From Chrysaora quinquecirrha (lineage: Eukaryota; Cnidaria; Scyphozoa; Semaeostomeae; Pelagiidae): a DNA stretch of 64,000 nucleotides. Position numbers and translations under genes: made by a program. Below are positions 11,192 to 22,515 of this stretch, one piece after another. The stretch is from contig JACTAT010000049.1 of the NCBI GenBank assembly GCA_014526335.1, forward strand, positions 2,726,258 to 2,790,257, read 5' to 3'. The notes under the pieces are model-generated. The model saw only the letters and a program-made list of their open reading frames with translations, was not told where the DNA came from and searched no databases. Within the stretch, counting starts at the first letter, position 1. Each line of letters opens with the position of its first letter.

Positions 11192-12691
11192 AATAGTACG
11201 AGCCGTGCTTGGAATCTGCGCTCCGGTGCCGGTGCAGCCCCAGGTGCTGAACCCCGGTCACCAGAATTTGATCCAGTGGCAGATCAGCCAGCTGATCTCA
11301 TTTTTGAAGAACCTGAAGCGGTAGCTGCCCCGGATGAACACCGGAATGAAGGTCCCGACGCGGCTGCATTACCTTCCCATCTAATTGAACGGTTGACCAA
11401 TATGGTCCTACGCCAGGAGGCCACAAGTAGCCAACTGGCGTACAAAATTAGGGAACGCAGCCGACGAGAAGAGAAGGAGGGCAATTGGCGTAATTCTGCC
11501 TCCGCCACATTTCAGAAGTTTGCTAATAACAAACAAGACATAAATACATGGCTCGAACGGTTCAACCAGTTCGTGGCGTTCAACGGATGGTCGGAGTACA
11601 GAAAGACGGTTGCCCTTCCTCTCTTTCTCGAAGGTACGGCCGCAACGTATTACGCCACCCTGGATAACGACATTAAATCCGACTTCCAGAAAGTGGCCAA
11701 AAGTTTAATTAAAAGATTCGGAGCTGAGCAGCTGGAATTCCTTGAACGCCAAGCGCTCAGTTCCCGTTTTCAAAAGGCAGACGAGACACTAGAGGCTTAT
11801 ATCGAAGCTATCCAAACAAAATGTAATCGCCTAAAATTATCGGCTTCCGAGCGTTTGCAAGTTTTTGTCCAGAACCTATTACCAGACATTAAAGAATACG
11901 TTATTTTGGGTAATCCTAAGACCTATGATGAAGCCGAGCGCCTTGCTCGCCTTAAAGATAGCCTACGTACTCAAAAGAAGGCGGCGCTCCCGTTAGATGA
12001 GTCAATAAAACTCCTAAGTAAGTTAGTAGAAAATAAACAACAAACACCAGCCGTAGCCGCAAATTTTGCCACCCAGCCGGAGTGGCTAGGCAAGGTCGAG
12101 CACAACCTCAATGACCTTCGGAACACCGTGACCGAACTAGCCGCCCAAAAAGAAAATAACACCCGTGTTCATAATTATTATTATACGGACCGAGAGCCGC
12201 CAGCCATCAATCATAGCGGCCGCCAACGACCTCGAGGAGGATTTAACAACCGAAACGCCGGTGGTTGCCAATTTACTCCACGAGGGGCTTTCTCTAGGGG
12301 GTCCCCGCAACCACGCAATAATGGCCCTGCCCGTACCTGGGATGCACAGCCCATCTGTACAATTTGCGATAGGCCAGGCCACACTTTTCGATCATGTTAC
12401 TATGCGAACACGACACATGACTATCAACCTCGCAACAATTCTAGTTTTGCCCGTCGAGGTCGGGGCAACCAGGATCAGGCTGGTCCCAGACGTCGTAACG
12501 ATAGAAGTTACAACCTTAACATGTTCCGATTCAATTCAACTGACAATACAGGTCTTGATGTGATTGCCCCTACCAATATTTCATCTCAACGTGAAGCTAC
12601 CTCTGCCATTCCGTTTGTGTTGACAGCACGTGGCCCACGAGACGACTGTTTGTCGATTCACGCGGTAGTCAATGACCTCCCTGTGGTATGA
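11192..12691 (+). pseudogene. gag: Gag polyprotein of Ty3/Gypsy element
   Basis: The frame is open from 11192 to the TGA at 12689-12691. The capsid-like region (Retrotrans_gag) covers roughly 11530-11960: 'WLERFNQFVAFNGWSEYRK' through 'ADETLEAYIEAIQTKCNRL'. A basic Arg/Gly/Asn-rich stretch follows, then one CCHC zinc knuckle, 'CTICDRPGHTFRSC' (CX2CX3GHX4C), near 12.36-12.40 kb, which binds genomic RNA in related elements. Gag forms the particle and packages the RNA. There is no ATG at the 5' end of this frame, so either an upstream exon supplies the start or the start has been lost. The terminating TGA separates gag from protease in the same frame. It could be a true stop with readthrough or a point mutation; this one copy cannot decide. 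Confidence 0.9.
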
Positions 12692-14722
12692 CTTATTGAT
12701 ACGGGAGCCCAGGTAACAGTTGCCAGTGTTGGATTTTGGCAATCTATTCCCCTCAGGCTCCGCCCTACTTTTCAAAACCACCCTTATCCTTTCGAGGCCT
12801 TCGTAGTTGCCGGAATGACATATGATGTCGTCCTGGGGTTAGACTTCCTTAATACATATCACACAGCCATTGACTTGCGCACCCGTAAATTAGAGTTGTC
12901 TGACAAGGTAGCATCAGGGGACACAGCTAGAGCTTCTCGTAAAGTAACTTCTTCTCATGATATAGGCAATAATGTTCTGTCCAATTTGCCATTTTATAAT
13001 AGTCCGATAAGGCCCCCGGCACCAGATGTAGGTGCACAAGTTACAGAAACTATTTCTATCCCGCCTTACTCCGTCAGTGTTATCAATGTTACAACTCCAC
13101 CTTATCTGTTTGAAACAGATTTTGGCATACTAGAACCAACTGACGATTTAGTGGATCAATATGGCCTTGTTGGTATGCCCTCGTTGATTTCAGCGACACA
13201 CGGTAATGTCGCCCCTTTTCAGGTGCACAACCTGTCTGACGAGACCGTCACCCTGTATCAGGGCCAAGTGGTTAGTTCTATTACAAACCCTGCCGATGTC
13301 CTTGACCCCCAACATGGTTCCGTTGGTGCAACACTTCCCAGCACATGTGCTGTGAACACCTATCAAGAGCAGTCCGTTCCGGCCGAAATGAATTTTGACA
13401 CGCCGCATCTAACTGAAGCTCAACGTGAGCGTTTACTTCATCTCTTAGAGCAGTATCGAGACGTGTTGGCATGCTCACCAGCAGAACTAGGCCGCACTTC
13501 AGTTATCAAGCACAGCATAGATACAGAACATTATCCGCCTGTCCTTCAACGACCGTACCGAGTCAACCCGGAAATGCGTAAGGTTATCAATACCCACATC
13601 CACGATATGTTAGATCAGGGAATTATTCAGCCTTCCAGCAGCCCATGGGCTAGCCCTGTTGTACTTGTCAAAAAGAAGGATGGGTCCATGCGTTTTTGCG
13701 TGGATTACCGTCGCCTCGATGATATAACTCGTAAGGATAGTTATCCCTTGCCACAAATTGACGATATCCTGGATAAAATACACGGCACCAGATATTTTAC
13801 AACCCTCTATTTAAAGAGCGGATACTGGCAGTGCGAGCTTTCCCCCGAATCCCGGGAGAAAACTGCCTTCACTACGTATGGAGGGCTCTTTGAATTTTTA
13901 GTTATGCCATTTGGGTTGTGTAACGCCCCAAGCACCTTCCAACGTCTTATGGAGTCCGTCCTTCGCGATTTGAACTGGCAATCATGCCTTATTTATTTAG
14001 ATGACGTCATTGTATTTTCTTCCACTTTCGAGGACCATTTACAACACTTAGCTGAAGTTTTTGATCGTTTCCGTCACGCTAATATTAAATTTAAACCGTC
14101 AAAATGCAGTTTTGGCCGACAGGAAGTACATTATCTGGGTCATGTCATAACACCCTTAGGGATTTCTCCAGATCCTTCTAAAATTGTAGCGGTACAAGAT
14201 TTCAAACCACCAAAAACTGTTCGTCAGGTTCGAGGTTTCCTTGGCCTTGCGAATTATTATCAACGTTTCGTACAGGATTTCTCCAAAATTGCGGCTCCTC
14301 TCCATCAGCTAACAAAGAAATCCACCAAATTTCCGTGGACTGAGGAATGTCAAAGAGCTTTTGAGACACTTAAACGCCGCTTGACAACAGCGCCAATCTT
14401 GGCTTTCCCTATTTTCGATTCCTCGTTTTACCTTTGTGTAGACGCTAGCGCTGATGGCCTGGGTGCCGTGCTGGAACAAGGTCAGGATGGGCTTCCGGTT
14501 GTAGTTCCTTATGGCGGACGCCGTTTATCCCCACAGGAGCGTAATTATTCAGCAATGGAACGTGAGGCCCTCGCTGTGGTTGATGCTATAAAGCGTTATA
14601 GGACATATTTAACTGGACGCCATTTCTATATCATCACTGACCATCATTCTCTGCAATGGCTTATGAGCATTCCTGACCCCACTGGTCGTTTGGCACGATG
14701 GGCTCTACAAATACAATCCTAG
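12692..14722 (+). pseudogene. pol: Protease-reverse transcriptase-RNase H (Pol) of Ty3/Gypsy element
   Basis: Same frame as gag, open from the base after the TGA to a TAG at 14720. Protease: active-site 'LIDTGAQVTVAS' directly after the stop, and 'DVVLGLDFL' at 12826. RT: 'VVLVKKKDGSMRFCVDYRRL' at about 13660, 'FVMPFGLCNAPSTFQRLM'-type block at about 13900, and the YLDD box at about 14000. The block usually reading 'DLKSGYWQ' is 'YLKSGYWQ' (TAT at 13808), so one of the three catalytic aspartates is gone. RNase H: 'CVDASADGLGAVLEQ', 'NYSAMEREALAVV' and 'ITDHHSLQWL' keep the D, E and D. The protein ends abruptly at 'RWALQIQS', where related elements continue through the RH-integrase connection. 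Confidence 0.93.
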
Positions 14723-14989
14723 CATCCTCCTTTCCCAAGATCAGTACTTTCTGAATGACGATGGCCTTCTTTATCATCTTTGGAAGCCTCTCAATAAAAT
14801 TGACCCTCGTCTCCGAGAACAGTTAGTGGTTCCTCAGGCGCTTCGTGAGACCATTTTATTTCAAATGCATGACGAAGTCACGGCAGGTCACTTAGGCTTA
14901 GTGAAAACATATGAAAAAATGCGACACAACTATTATTGGAACAACATGTATGCAGACTGTGGTCAGTGGATCCGTTCTTGCACCAATTG
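14715..14989 (+). pseudogene. Integrase N-terminal zinc-binding domain, truncated
   Basis: A +1 frame relative to pol begins at the pol stop and reads 'QYFLNDDGLLYHLWKP', 'LREQLVVPQALRETILFQMH', 'GHLGLVKTYEKMRHNYYW' and 'CGQWIRSC'. This is the H2C2 zinc domain at the start of retroviral-type integrases (two His, two Cys). A TGA follows the second Cys at about 14987, and the sequence then loses all similarity. The change of frame plus the missing connection region points to an internal deletion near 14715. The DDE core is absent. Confidence 0.85.
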
Positions 14990-14990
14990 A

Positions 14991-15309
14991 TTTAGTTGAG
15001 ATGGGATTTTTGAAATGGTAGCTAGCACGGAGTGGAAATTCTAATAATGAACAACATATGGGAATTGTTCATTGGAAATTGTTACACACATTACATTGAC
15101 AGCTTATAGATAGAGGTACGTTGTTGCGAGTAATGTTAAGTAGAATAATGGAGCAAATTATTTAGTGATACAGTCATAATTGTGAAATTAAAGTGCTTGG
15201 ATTGTTATGAATATAACGAAATAGATATTTAATGCATATATATTGTTTTATGTGACATTTTGGAGTTGACTTTTCGACTGGCTGACGAGGATTTCATTCT
15301 GAGTGAGAA
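14991..15309. other. No gene recognised
   Basis: AT-rich spacer between the truncated LTR element and the LINE; nothing readable. Confidence 0.45.
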
Positions 15310-16480
15310 TTTTTTTTTCAATCAAGGTATCTAGGCTGAGATGGCCCTTAACCTACGTACAAAATCAAAACAAAAGCTAGCGGTAGTAAGTTACAGAATC
15401 AATTACCATGCCTAATAATACAGATAAATAAGAAACTTTAACCTAGACTATACAATATTTAGAAAGTTAGAATATAATGTCCATAGGTTTATGTCAAATT
15501 TATGTAAAAAGGCATTAGTTATTACTCATTGAACTGAACAGGGCTTTTGTGATTATTGATTAAAATCATCTCTTATTTTGAAAGAAAGGTTACAGAAATT
15601 TGCTAATACCAACAGGCAACAAGGCTCTTCCTGACTCATAAGCCAAATAAATAGATTCATATTGTCTAATTGTCTCGTAGAAGGGTATTTTTCATAAATA
15701 GTATTTAACAATATTTCTCTTTTGACCGAGAAAAGTGGACAGCATAAAACGAAATGCAATTCATCTTCTACTATATCAACTCCAAGAGCTTTACAATACT
15801 GGCAAAATCTTTGTTCTCTTGGAATTTTCTTTTTACCACCAAACCTTCCCATTTCAATTTTTAAATTATGGGAAGTTAAACAAAATTTGGCAAGCTAACT
15901 TCGAATTTTGAAACTAGGAATCACATCAAGATATATTTCAAATTTGAAGGTTGTTTTGAAAAGAGCATAAGTTTTTAGTTTCCTATCTTCAAGGAGATGT
16001 TCCTTAAGTTGACCCATAATGTAAGATTCAAAATGGTCACGAACCTTAGACTTAATAACATCAGTATTGTCTGTGGGTATTATATTGTGTAACAGATGAA
16101 GGGAACTTACTTCTGAAACTCAGTATGAAAAACCAGAATCGGCATCATTAATCAACATTAAGAAAGCTAAATAAGAATAACGATTAATATCCAAATTAAG
16201 CAGACGCTTGTAAAACTTTAAAATATTAACATGAAAGTTGTGTTTGACAGAAATCCTACCTAACTCAGCGTAAAATAGCTTCAGTATTTGTACTAGATTT
16301 AACTCCCAAAGCATATTTACAAGCAGAGAGATGAAGTCTTTCAAGTTTTAGAATGTCAGTTGTCCCCCAGACTGCAAAAGCATAGGTCATGAGAACTCTG
16401 GAGAATATTTTCAATAGAGAAAAGATTCAAGACTTTGGCAAAAAGGCCATTCTTTCTTGCTCCTACATTCAACTTGATGA
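15310..16480 (-). mobile_element. LINE (non-LTR retrotransposon) 3' end
   Basis: On the minus strand, pieces in three frames read through the post-RT part of a LINE ORF2. The order is 'VLMTYAFAVWGTT', 'KLERLHLSACKYALGV', 'YAELGRISVKHNFH', 'SYIMGQLKEHLLED', 'LAKFCLTSHNLKIEMGR', 'IPREQRFCQYC' and 'VEDELHFVLCCPLFSVKRE'. The last two blocks form the Cys/His motif common at the C-terminus of many such elements in aquatic invertebrates. The final frame (15852-15553) is intact and ends at 15553. Frameshifts near 16270 and 16400 and a stop near 16090 break the rest. A 3' UTR-like tail with 'GGGCCATCTCAGCCTAG' reaches about 15320. The RT and endonuclease domains are not present, consistent with 5' truncation. 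Confidence 0.8.
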
Positions 16481-17608
16481 TGGACATTAATGTTGTAGAA
16501 GGGTAAATATCAATTTTGATAAATTATTTATTTATTTTTCAATTTCCGAGTTCGACAAAATATAGCGAATAATCAAGCACGAACTTAACGGGGCCTTGAT
16601 GAGCAGCATTATCTGTCTACCAAGGGTCCCTCGTGTTCAAGAGTTTCTCATACATAGAATAGTCTTCAGCCACCTGTTCTGAAACTCACCGAAAACAGCT
16701 GTTGTAACGAATGGCCTACTCTTCCCGCGCTGTATGAGGGTTCTACACAGCCTCTCATGACATTGGCCAGAGCATTCGTCAATAGCCTTTCGAGTCTGAG
16801 AGGGGTGGTGTTGATTAAACAAATATATATGTCGAACAACTTTAAACTTAAAACCGAAAAAATAATAAACTTTTTTCATTCTTTTGTTATATAGTTCACT
16901 CTGAGAATACCGAACAGACAAAACGAAACAGTATATGATTGCCATTTTGTTCCATGCAAGGAAGAATGGGATTTAAGCCCTGACCAAAGATCAAAATTTG
17001 ACAAATGCCAATGGCAAATTCCAGCTTATCTTATGACCCTTGTGAAAATAATGCTCAAGGTTTCTGCGGTGACCATTTGCATCTGATAAAATCGATTTGT
17101 GAAAAAGTAAATCAAGTATATTACTTTTCAAGAAGAAGAAGATAGACCTTTGAAAATAAAGTGTCGATACCATTCGTATTCCATCTGCAAATATCAGCCC
17201 AATATTAAGGGAATTCAATATCAATCGCTTATGGTGCAGAAGCAGCTGTACAGAAACATTCATGATTTTCAAATTCTTAGAGTTTCTTTTTGAATGGCAG
17301 GAAACGCCTCTTTTCCACCTTATAAATACCAAAAAGCAATAAGGTCTGATGTGTGGCAACTTTTTAACGTAATATGAACAAAAAAGTTAAATTGAACTTC
17401 TTAAATTTGGACACTTATGAATTTTTCTATCTATTACTTTGTAGTTTAGTTTCGTAGTTTATTCCTTTATAAGAAAAATCATATCTTTAATATATTTCTT
17501 TCTCATATCTTTTTGACTCATATCTCATTTATTTCAAACTCAATAAATTCATAAAATTGAAATAAGAAATATATACGAAGCATAAAAAAAATAAAAAATT
17601 AATATCAT
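16481..17608. other. No gene recognised
   Basis: Minus-strand frames at 16637-16945 and 16991-17359 are over 100 codons long but match nothing I know, and their hydropathy and codon content look random. Otherwise AT-rich. Confidence 0.4.
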
Positions 17609-18195
17609 CAATAGTAGAAAAGCATAGAATTAGAATTACTAGAATCACCAGTTCAACAGCTTTTCACAAAGGCGAGAGTCAGAATATGCTAGTATCGCCA
17701 GACATCTTCTAGGCAAGCTAGTCAGACTGGGATTGACACGTTTTTTCAAGTTTCTAACTTCGCCAGGAATTGCAGTATCACTAGTTTTCCCAGTAGAAAA
17801 AGCACAGAATTAGAATTACTAGAATCGCCAGTTCAACCACTTTTCACATAGACGAGAGTTAGAATATGCTAGTATCACCAGATATCTTCTAGACAAGCTA
17901 GTCAGACTGGGATTGGCACGTTTTTTTCAAGTTTCTAACTTCGCCAGGAAATGCAGTATTACTAACTTTCCCAATAATTTGAAAAGGAAAATAGAAAAAC
18001 ATGAATAGAAAAGCGCAACATTAGAATTACTAGAATCACCAGTTCAACCGCTTTTCACAAAGACGAGAGTCAGAATATGCCAGTATCGCCAGACATCTTC
18101 TAGGCAAGCTAGTCAGACTGGGAGTGACACGTTTTTCAAGTTTCTAACTTCGTGAGGAATTGCGGTATTACTAACTTTCCCAATAATTTGAAAAT
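17609..18195. repeat. Three-copy tandem repeat, 180-211 bp
   Basis: The segment TTAGAATTACTAGAATC(A/G)CCAG begins copies ending at 17640, 17820 and 18031. Each copy continues through 'CAAGCTAGTCAGACTGGGA' and 'CAAGTTTCTAACTTCG'. The third unit is separated by 31 extra bases. Copies differ by a few percent. No coding potential. Confidence 0.85.
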
Positions 18196-19003
18196 GGAAA
18201 AATAGAGTAGCATAGATAAAATAAAAAGTCGAACATAAACAGAAAAAAATACTAATAAAAGGTAAAACTATTAATACTATCTAAGTAACTAAAAACATAA
18301 ACTAAAATAGAACAAAAGGAACGAAGGTTCTAAAAACAAAGTAGCGAATTTTGAAAATAAAATTGCGATATAACTGTAAAAAGTAATAACATTTTAATAT
18401 AAAAGCTATAAATTAATTATTAATAGCATAATAATCAAATATAAGATGTTTCGAACTGAAATATAACAGAAATAGTTACTTACTTGCACAAAATGAAGCA
18501 CGTCCGTCTTCTTCGCCTTCTTGAAACTTATGAAATAAAAACTCTCTTACTTTGTCATATGACATTCTAGCAACAGTAATTCTATACCTTGTTCGATGGG
18601 ATACATTCAGGGGCGGCCGGCAGTGGTATTAATGTTATTATTCTGATAGCAGTTTTTTCCAAGGCAAAGTAAAAAAAATTATTTGACAATTAGTTTGATT
18701 TTTTCTTCAAAGGTGAGTGAAACCTTTTCATCTGATGGCCTCGTTTTGCTTTTCAATTGCTCACTAATCCTTAATGATAGCAACTCTGTTGTTTCCTTCA
18801 AAAACTTCCCTTTGACCCTTCACGTTACAAAATTCTCAGTTCTAATAAATGGAATGCTTTGTAGTAGTGATGTAGAATTCTTTTTCTTCTAGTGCTTAAA
18901 ATAGCCATTTCTGATAGCCACATTATCAGTTTTCGAGTTCTAATAAGGTGACCAGTGACCTGTAGTGTAGTGGAGTTTCTTTGCACTCTCTTTTCACAAA
19001 ATT
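18196..19003. other. No gene recognised
   Basis: AT-rich, A-tract-heavy sequence leading into the TTF exon. A short plus frame at 18683-18892 shows no domain. Confidence 0.4.
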
Positions 19004-19264
19004 TTGAATCAGGTTTTACGAACTGAAGTTAGTAGTCCTCTTTTACAAGGCGTTCAGAGTGTATTTTCTCTGATTTCGGGACAGGGAAAACTTACTTATG
19101 AGCAACGTCTTGGACTGAAAAAAAGTAGAAGACCTTGCTCAAAAGTTACAATAAAGAATCGATCAAGTGAAACCGTTTATGATACTTTTCCGTTGATTTG
19201 CGGAGAGGAGGAGAATAATACATTTTTTTGTTGGCCGTGTTTGATCATGGGAGATTTGTCGAAG
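19004..19264 (+). pseudogene. TTF-type zinc-finger exon of a hAT-like transposase
   Basis: This plus-strand frame has no ATG at its start, fitting an internal exon. It reads 'LTYEQRLGLKKSRRPCSK', then 'YDTFPLICGEEENNTFFC' and 'CWPCLIMGD', and ends at a good donor, AAG|GTAAGA (GT at 19265). The arrangement 'RL.LK...RP...', '[FW].C......FCWPCL' is that of the TTF-type zinc finger found N-terminal in hAT-family transposases and ZMYM-like proteins. No partner exon with the catalytic core was found nearby on the plus strand. It is therefore a stray exon of a transposon copy or of a larger gene outside the readable region. Confidence 0.55.
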
Positions 19265-19553
19265 GTAAGAAAGTGCCTATTTTTTATAATTTGTTACAAG
19301 GGAGAGAGTCTAACTGTACGTTATTACAAGCGCCATTCTAATAACTGGCCGTGATGGTGGCTGCATTGATAAGGCCGCCACATATTTTAATCGTACAATA
19401 AAACGCCCACAACAAGCCACTGCTCGAAAGACGACGTTATTAAAAAGGCCTCTCTAATAATGAGCCCTTCTGGTGGCTAGACATTAGAGCCGAAACATTC
19501 TGAGTGATACATTTGTATCCAAAGTAGCCTGTGTATATGTCATATGTCTTATG
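19265..19553. other. No gene recognised
   Basis: Spacer between the TTF exon and the minus-strand exon, with a short CATATGT repeat at 19541-19568. Confidence 0.4.
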
Positions 19554-19888
19554 TCATATGTCATATGTCACATGTGCTCTTTCTAGAACAAGCTCACTAT
19601 CGTCAGGAACTTGTCTATAAGGACCATTGCCTCTGACAGAGGTTTGCTGCACAACAAATACTCCTTGGTATTTGTGTTCCCACAGAGATCTCGCATCACG
19701 TGACCCAACAGGAATAGCGACCAGTTTCTTTTGCTTGTCCAGTTTAAACAAGTCAAAGTCTCGTTGTCCCAGCATTGGTAGCAACTCTTTGATTCTGTTT
19801 GAGAGCTGTTCCTCACTTAAGCGGATAGACAGTAATGTTGCCCTGGCTCTTTGTTTTGTGACATCATGGCACTCTGGAGGAAAACCTA
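19554..19888 (-). pseudogene. Unrecognised exon-like coding segment
   Basis: The minus strand has a clear acceptor, TTCTTTCTAG|GT, at about 19888. A frame open for about 110 codons follows, beginning 'FPPECHDVTKQRARATL' and continuing 'IRLSEEQLSNRIKELLPML' and 'PVGSRDARSLWEHKYQG'. Amino-acid content is balanced and globular, with a helical charged start and a later strand-like 'GVFVVQQTSV'. I do not recognise the family. It may be a host exon or part of a mobile gene. No partner exon was found in the 2 kb on either side. Confidence 0.4.
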
Positions 19889-20885
19889 GAAAGAACGAGA
19901 CACGACTGTTGATAGTTTTTTTTATAGGAATTTTGGGTTATAGATTTCCATTTAATATACTTGTTATAGCTCTAGCTTGCGTTATTTATACTTTTGAAAC
20001 ATGCGATAAAAGTTTAATGTTATAGTAGCATTTTGTCATTCCGAGAATCATTTGCAAAGAAAAACACGTTTTGTTGAATTTTTAGATACACAAAACATTC
20101 CAATATTGACATGCCGAGCATAGTAAGACATTTCCGCCCGTACACTTATTATTTGTCATAAGCTAGGTCTGTGTTTCCAATGTTTTCAAGTAAACTCCCT
20201 GGGAGAGAACATTATGTCCAAAAAAGATTTGTAGGCTTTGTCCTGCGATGTGAACTGTGAATTTATGTGCTGTGCTGATAATATCATGTGCAAAATATTT
20301 GATCGAGCCTATTATTCAATAATGCATTGTCTTTGTGAAGATTAAATGTGCAATAATTATGTGCAATATGCATAGAGATGTCGTCGCGTAGGCAACACTT
20401 GTGGATTCCCCATATGATTGAAAGTATAGCATGTTGACTGCCCCTGCCTTACTGCCCACGGACAAAAGTATATGTTTCTCTAGTCAAAAAAAATATTTGA
20501 AAATATAATCAAAAGCGTAACTTTGCTAGAAAGGAACATTAAATTGAATCAAAAATATTATCAATCTGACATATTATAATCAAAATCTTTTACTATGCAC
20601 CATAACCCTGGTCCATGTGTTGTTTTACCAGGCCACGTGTTGTCACTCCAAACATTGGTATGACAGATGCCTCGGGAAGATGGTAGAGCTTCATGGCCAG
20701 CACTTTGGTCTTGGGCCACGTGCACCTTTCTTTTTCTTTGTATTCTGTTTTCTCTGAAACTGCATATGCCTTAGAGCTTCCACATCGGAAATTGCTTCCC
20801 CCAAGAAATTGTTGCAACTGTCTTTGTCGTAATCCATGTTGAATGTCAGGGAAAAAGTATGGAAGAAAAATAACCCACAGAGAAA
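19889..20885. other. No gene recognised
   Basis: AT-rich. A minus-strand frame at 20817-20593 has some coding flavour but no recognisable domain. Confidence 0.4.
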
Positions 20886-21352
20886 CCCAGTTTTTCAGAT
20901 AAACCCACTTTTTCTGAGATCAACCCACTTTTTCTGAGATAAACCCACTTTTTCTGAGATAAACCAACTTTTTCTGAAAAAAACCCACTTTTTCTGAAAA
21001 AAAACCCACTTTATCTGAGATAAACCTACTTTATCTGAGATAAACCCACTTTTTCTGAGATAAACCCACTTTTTCTGAGAAAAACCCACTTTTTCTGAGA
21101 AAAACCCACTTTTTCTGAGATAAACGCACTTTTTCTGATAAACCCACTTTTTCTGAGATAAACCCAATTTTTCTGGAAAAACCCTCTTTATCTGGCGAAA
21201 AACCCACTTTTTCTGATAAACCCACTTTATCTGCGAGAAAAGTGGGTTTATCAGAAAAAGTGGGTTTTTCACCAGATAAAGTGGGTTTATCCAGAAAAAG
21301 TGGGTTTTTCAGTAGAAAAACCCAGTTTATCTGAGAAAAAGTGGGTTTTTCT
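20886..21352. repeat. 20-bp minisatellite with an orientation switch
   Basis: From 20886 to about 21235 the unit is AACCCACTTTTTCTGAGATA with small variants (about 17 units of 17-21 bp). At about 21236 the same unit continues on the opposite strand (AGTGGGTTTATCAGAAAAAG and variants) to about 21352. The locus is thus an unequal palindrome able to form a long hairpin. The long minus-strand frame across it simply translates the repeat. Confidence 0.92.
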
Positions 21353-21549
21353 GACTAAGGTGACATCCGCTTGCCATATTCGACACATAGAGACAAAGTT
21401 TTCAAGAATTCAAGAGCAATACAAAATGCACAAAATATTTGAAGAAAGCGAAGAGCAACACCAGCAAAACAATAACAATGAAGGTACGTAAAAGGTTAAT
21501 TATTAGTGAACTTGTTGTGGAGACTTTTTTCTGTTGCTGCATTCTGTTT

Positions 21550-22515
21550 TTAAATTTTCTGTAGGGTTCTTTTGCGTTTCACTTTACTTGCGTGTTCACT
21601 TGTGAGCTCGTTGTCGATTTTTTTTGGTGACTTTTTCGGTAGAATTATTACCGTGTTTTGTTCTGTCTCTTTATTTTTGCTGTATTGTCTTTGATAAACT
21701 ACTCTAGCGTTGTCATCAGCATCTTTGTGGCTGACAATGACATCTAAGCTAGGTTTGTTGCAATTACCATAGTGCATGAAATATGTTAAATTGAAGTATT
21801 TCGTTTTTTCTTCAGAGAACGATTTGGAAGAAGAGGGCTGGAGCAAATGGATAGCTGATTTTTTAACGTCACCACAATGAGCAGCAGCACACACAACACC
21901 ATCATCGTCATCACCACCACCATCATCAGCAGCACCGTCCTCATAAGAAGCAATCTCAACATCAACATCATTATCATCGATATCGTCTTCATCATCACTT
22001 TTAAACATTTTACAATCACATCCGACATCATTATCATCATTATCATCATCTTCATCATCACAACTACGACCATCAGGACCAGGACCAGCATTAGAAGATA
22101 GAACAGCCAAACAGAGAAGAGTTGTAAGTATTCAGCAATTTCAATTTTTCCCAATCAGAGAGATAATTATAATGTCGTACAGCATTAACATCCAACTTTT
22201 TAAATTGTTCTGTTAAACCTGTGTCGTCTGACCAATTTGAGGAGTTTGCTTTTTGTGTATTTGAATGACTGAAAAAAATCATACAGCGAATTGTTGACGA
22301 GATCTGTTCAGAACATTCTTTGTCTGTTGTCATTAGGAATTCCATTTGTTTCGCTGAATTTCCCTTAGCAGCAATAAGTTTTCCAAGAAAGTTGGAGAGT
22401 TCAGATTAATGCTTTTGCTTTTCCAAAGAAAGATTATGTGCTAGCTCTTTACTGAAGTAAAGATCGAATGCATGTCTTAACTTTGATTCCATTATTGTCT
22501 TCTCTAACATCTGTG
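21550..22515 (-). CDS. Unrecognised gene D, 3' exons (acidic, codon-repeat-rich)
   Basis: An acceptor-like TATTCACAG lies at about 22514. From there the minus strand reads 'MLEKTIMESKLRHAFDLYF', one in-frame TAA (near 22410), 'SELSNFLGKLIAAKGNSAKQ' and 'LDVNAVRHYNYLSDWEKLKL'. A change of frame near 22100 leads into a second segment of about 180 codons ending at 21550. That segment has a long Asp/Glu tract encoded by a GAT/GAC repeat, then a basic end 'KVKRKRTLQK'. Acidic tract plus basic tail suggests a nuclear protein, but no domain is recognised. The stop and frame change mean this is either a pseudogene or my exon model is wrong. Confidence 0.35.

Larger units (their letters stand above)
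10289..14990 (+). mobile_element. Ty3/Gypsy LTR retrotransposon, 3'-truncated
   Basis: The order is 5' LTR, primer-binding site, leader, gag with zinc knuckle, aspartic protease, reverse transcriptase, RNase H, then a displaced integrase N-terminal domain. Protease-RT-RH-integrase order and the YLDD box place it in Ty3/Gypsy. The sequence stops matching at about 14990 inside the integrase. The integrase core, any chromodomain and the 3' LTR are absent, so the copy cannot move by itself. Defects: in-frame TGA at 12689, Tyr in place of the first RT catalytic Asp at 13808, and an internal deletion near 14715. Confidence 0.93.

Noticed and set aside
14990..15300. 3' LTR of the Gypsy element
   Set aside because: No stretch here matches the 5' LTR sequence or ends in a CGTAACA-like terminus; the element is simply truncated.
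20895..21272. A 125-codon minus-strand frame with a repeated 'WVYLRKSGF' motif
   Set aside because: It is the translation of the 20-bp minisatellite; any frame across such an array without a stop would look like a repeat protein.
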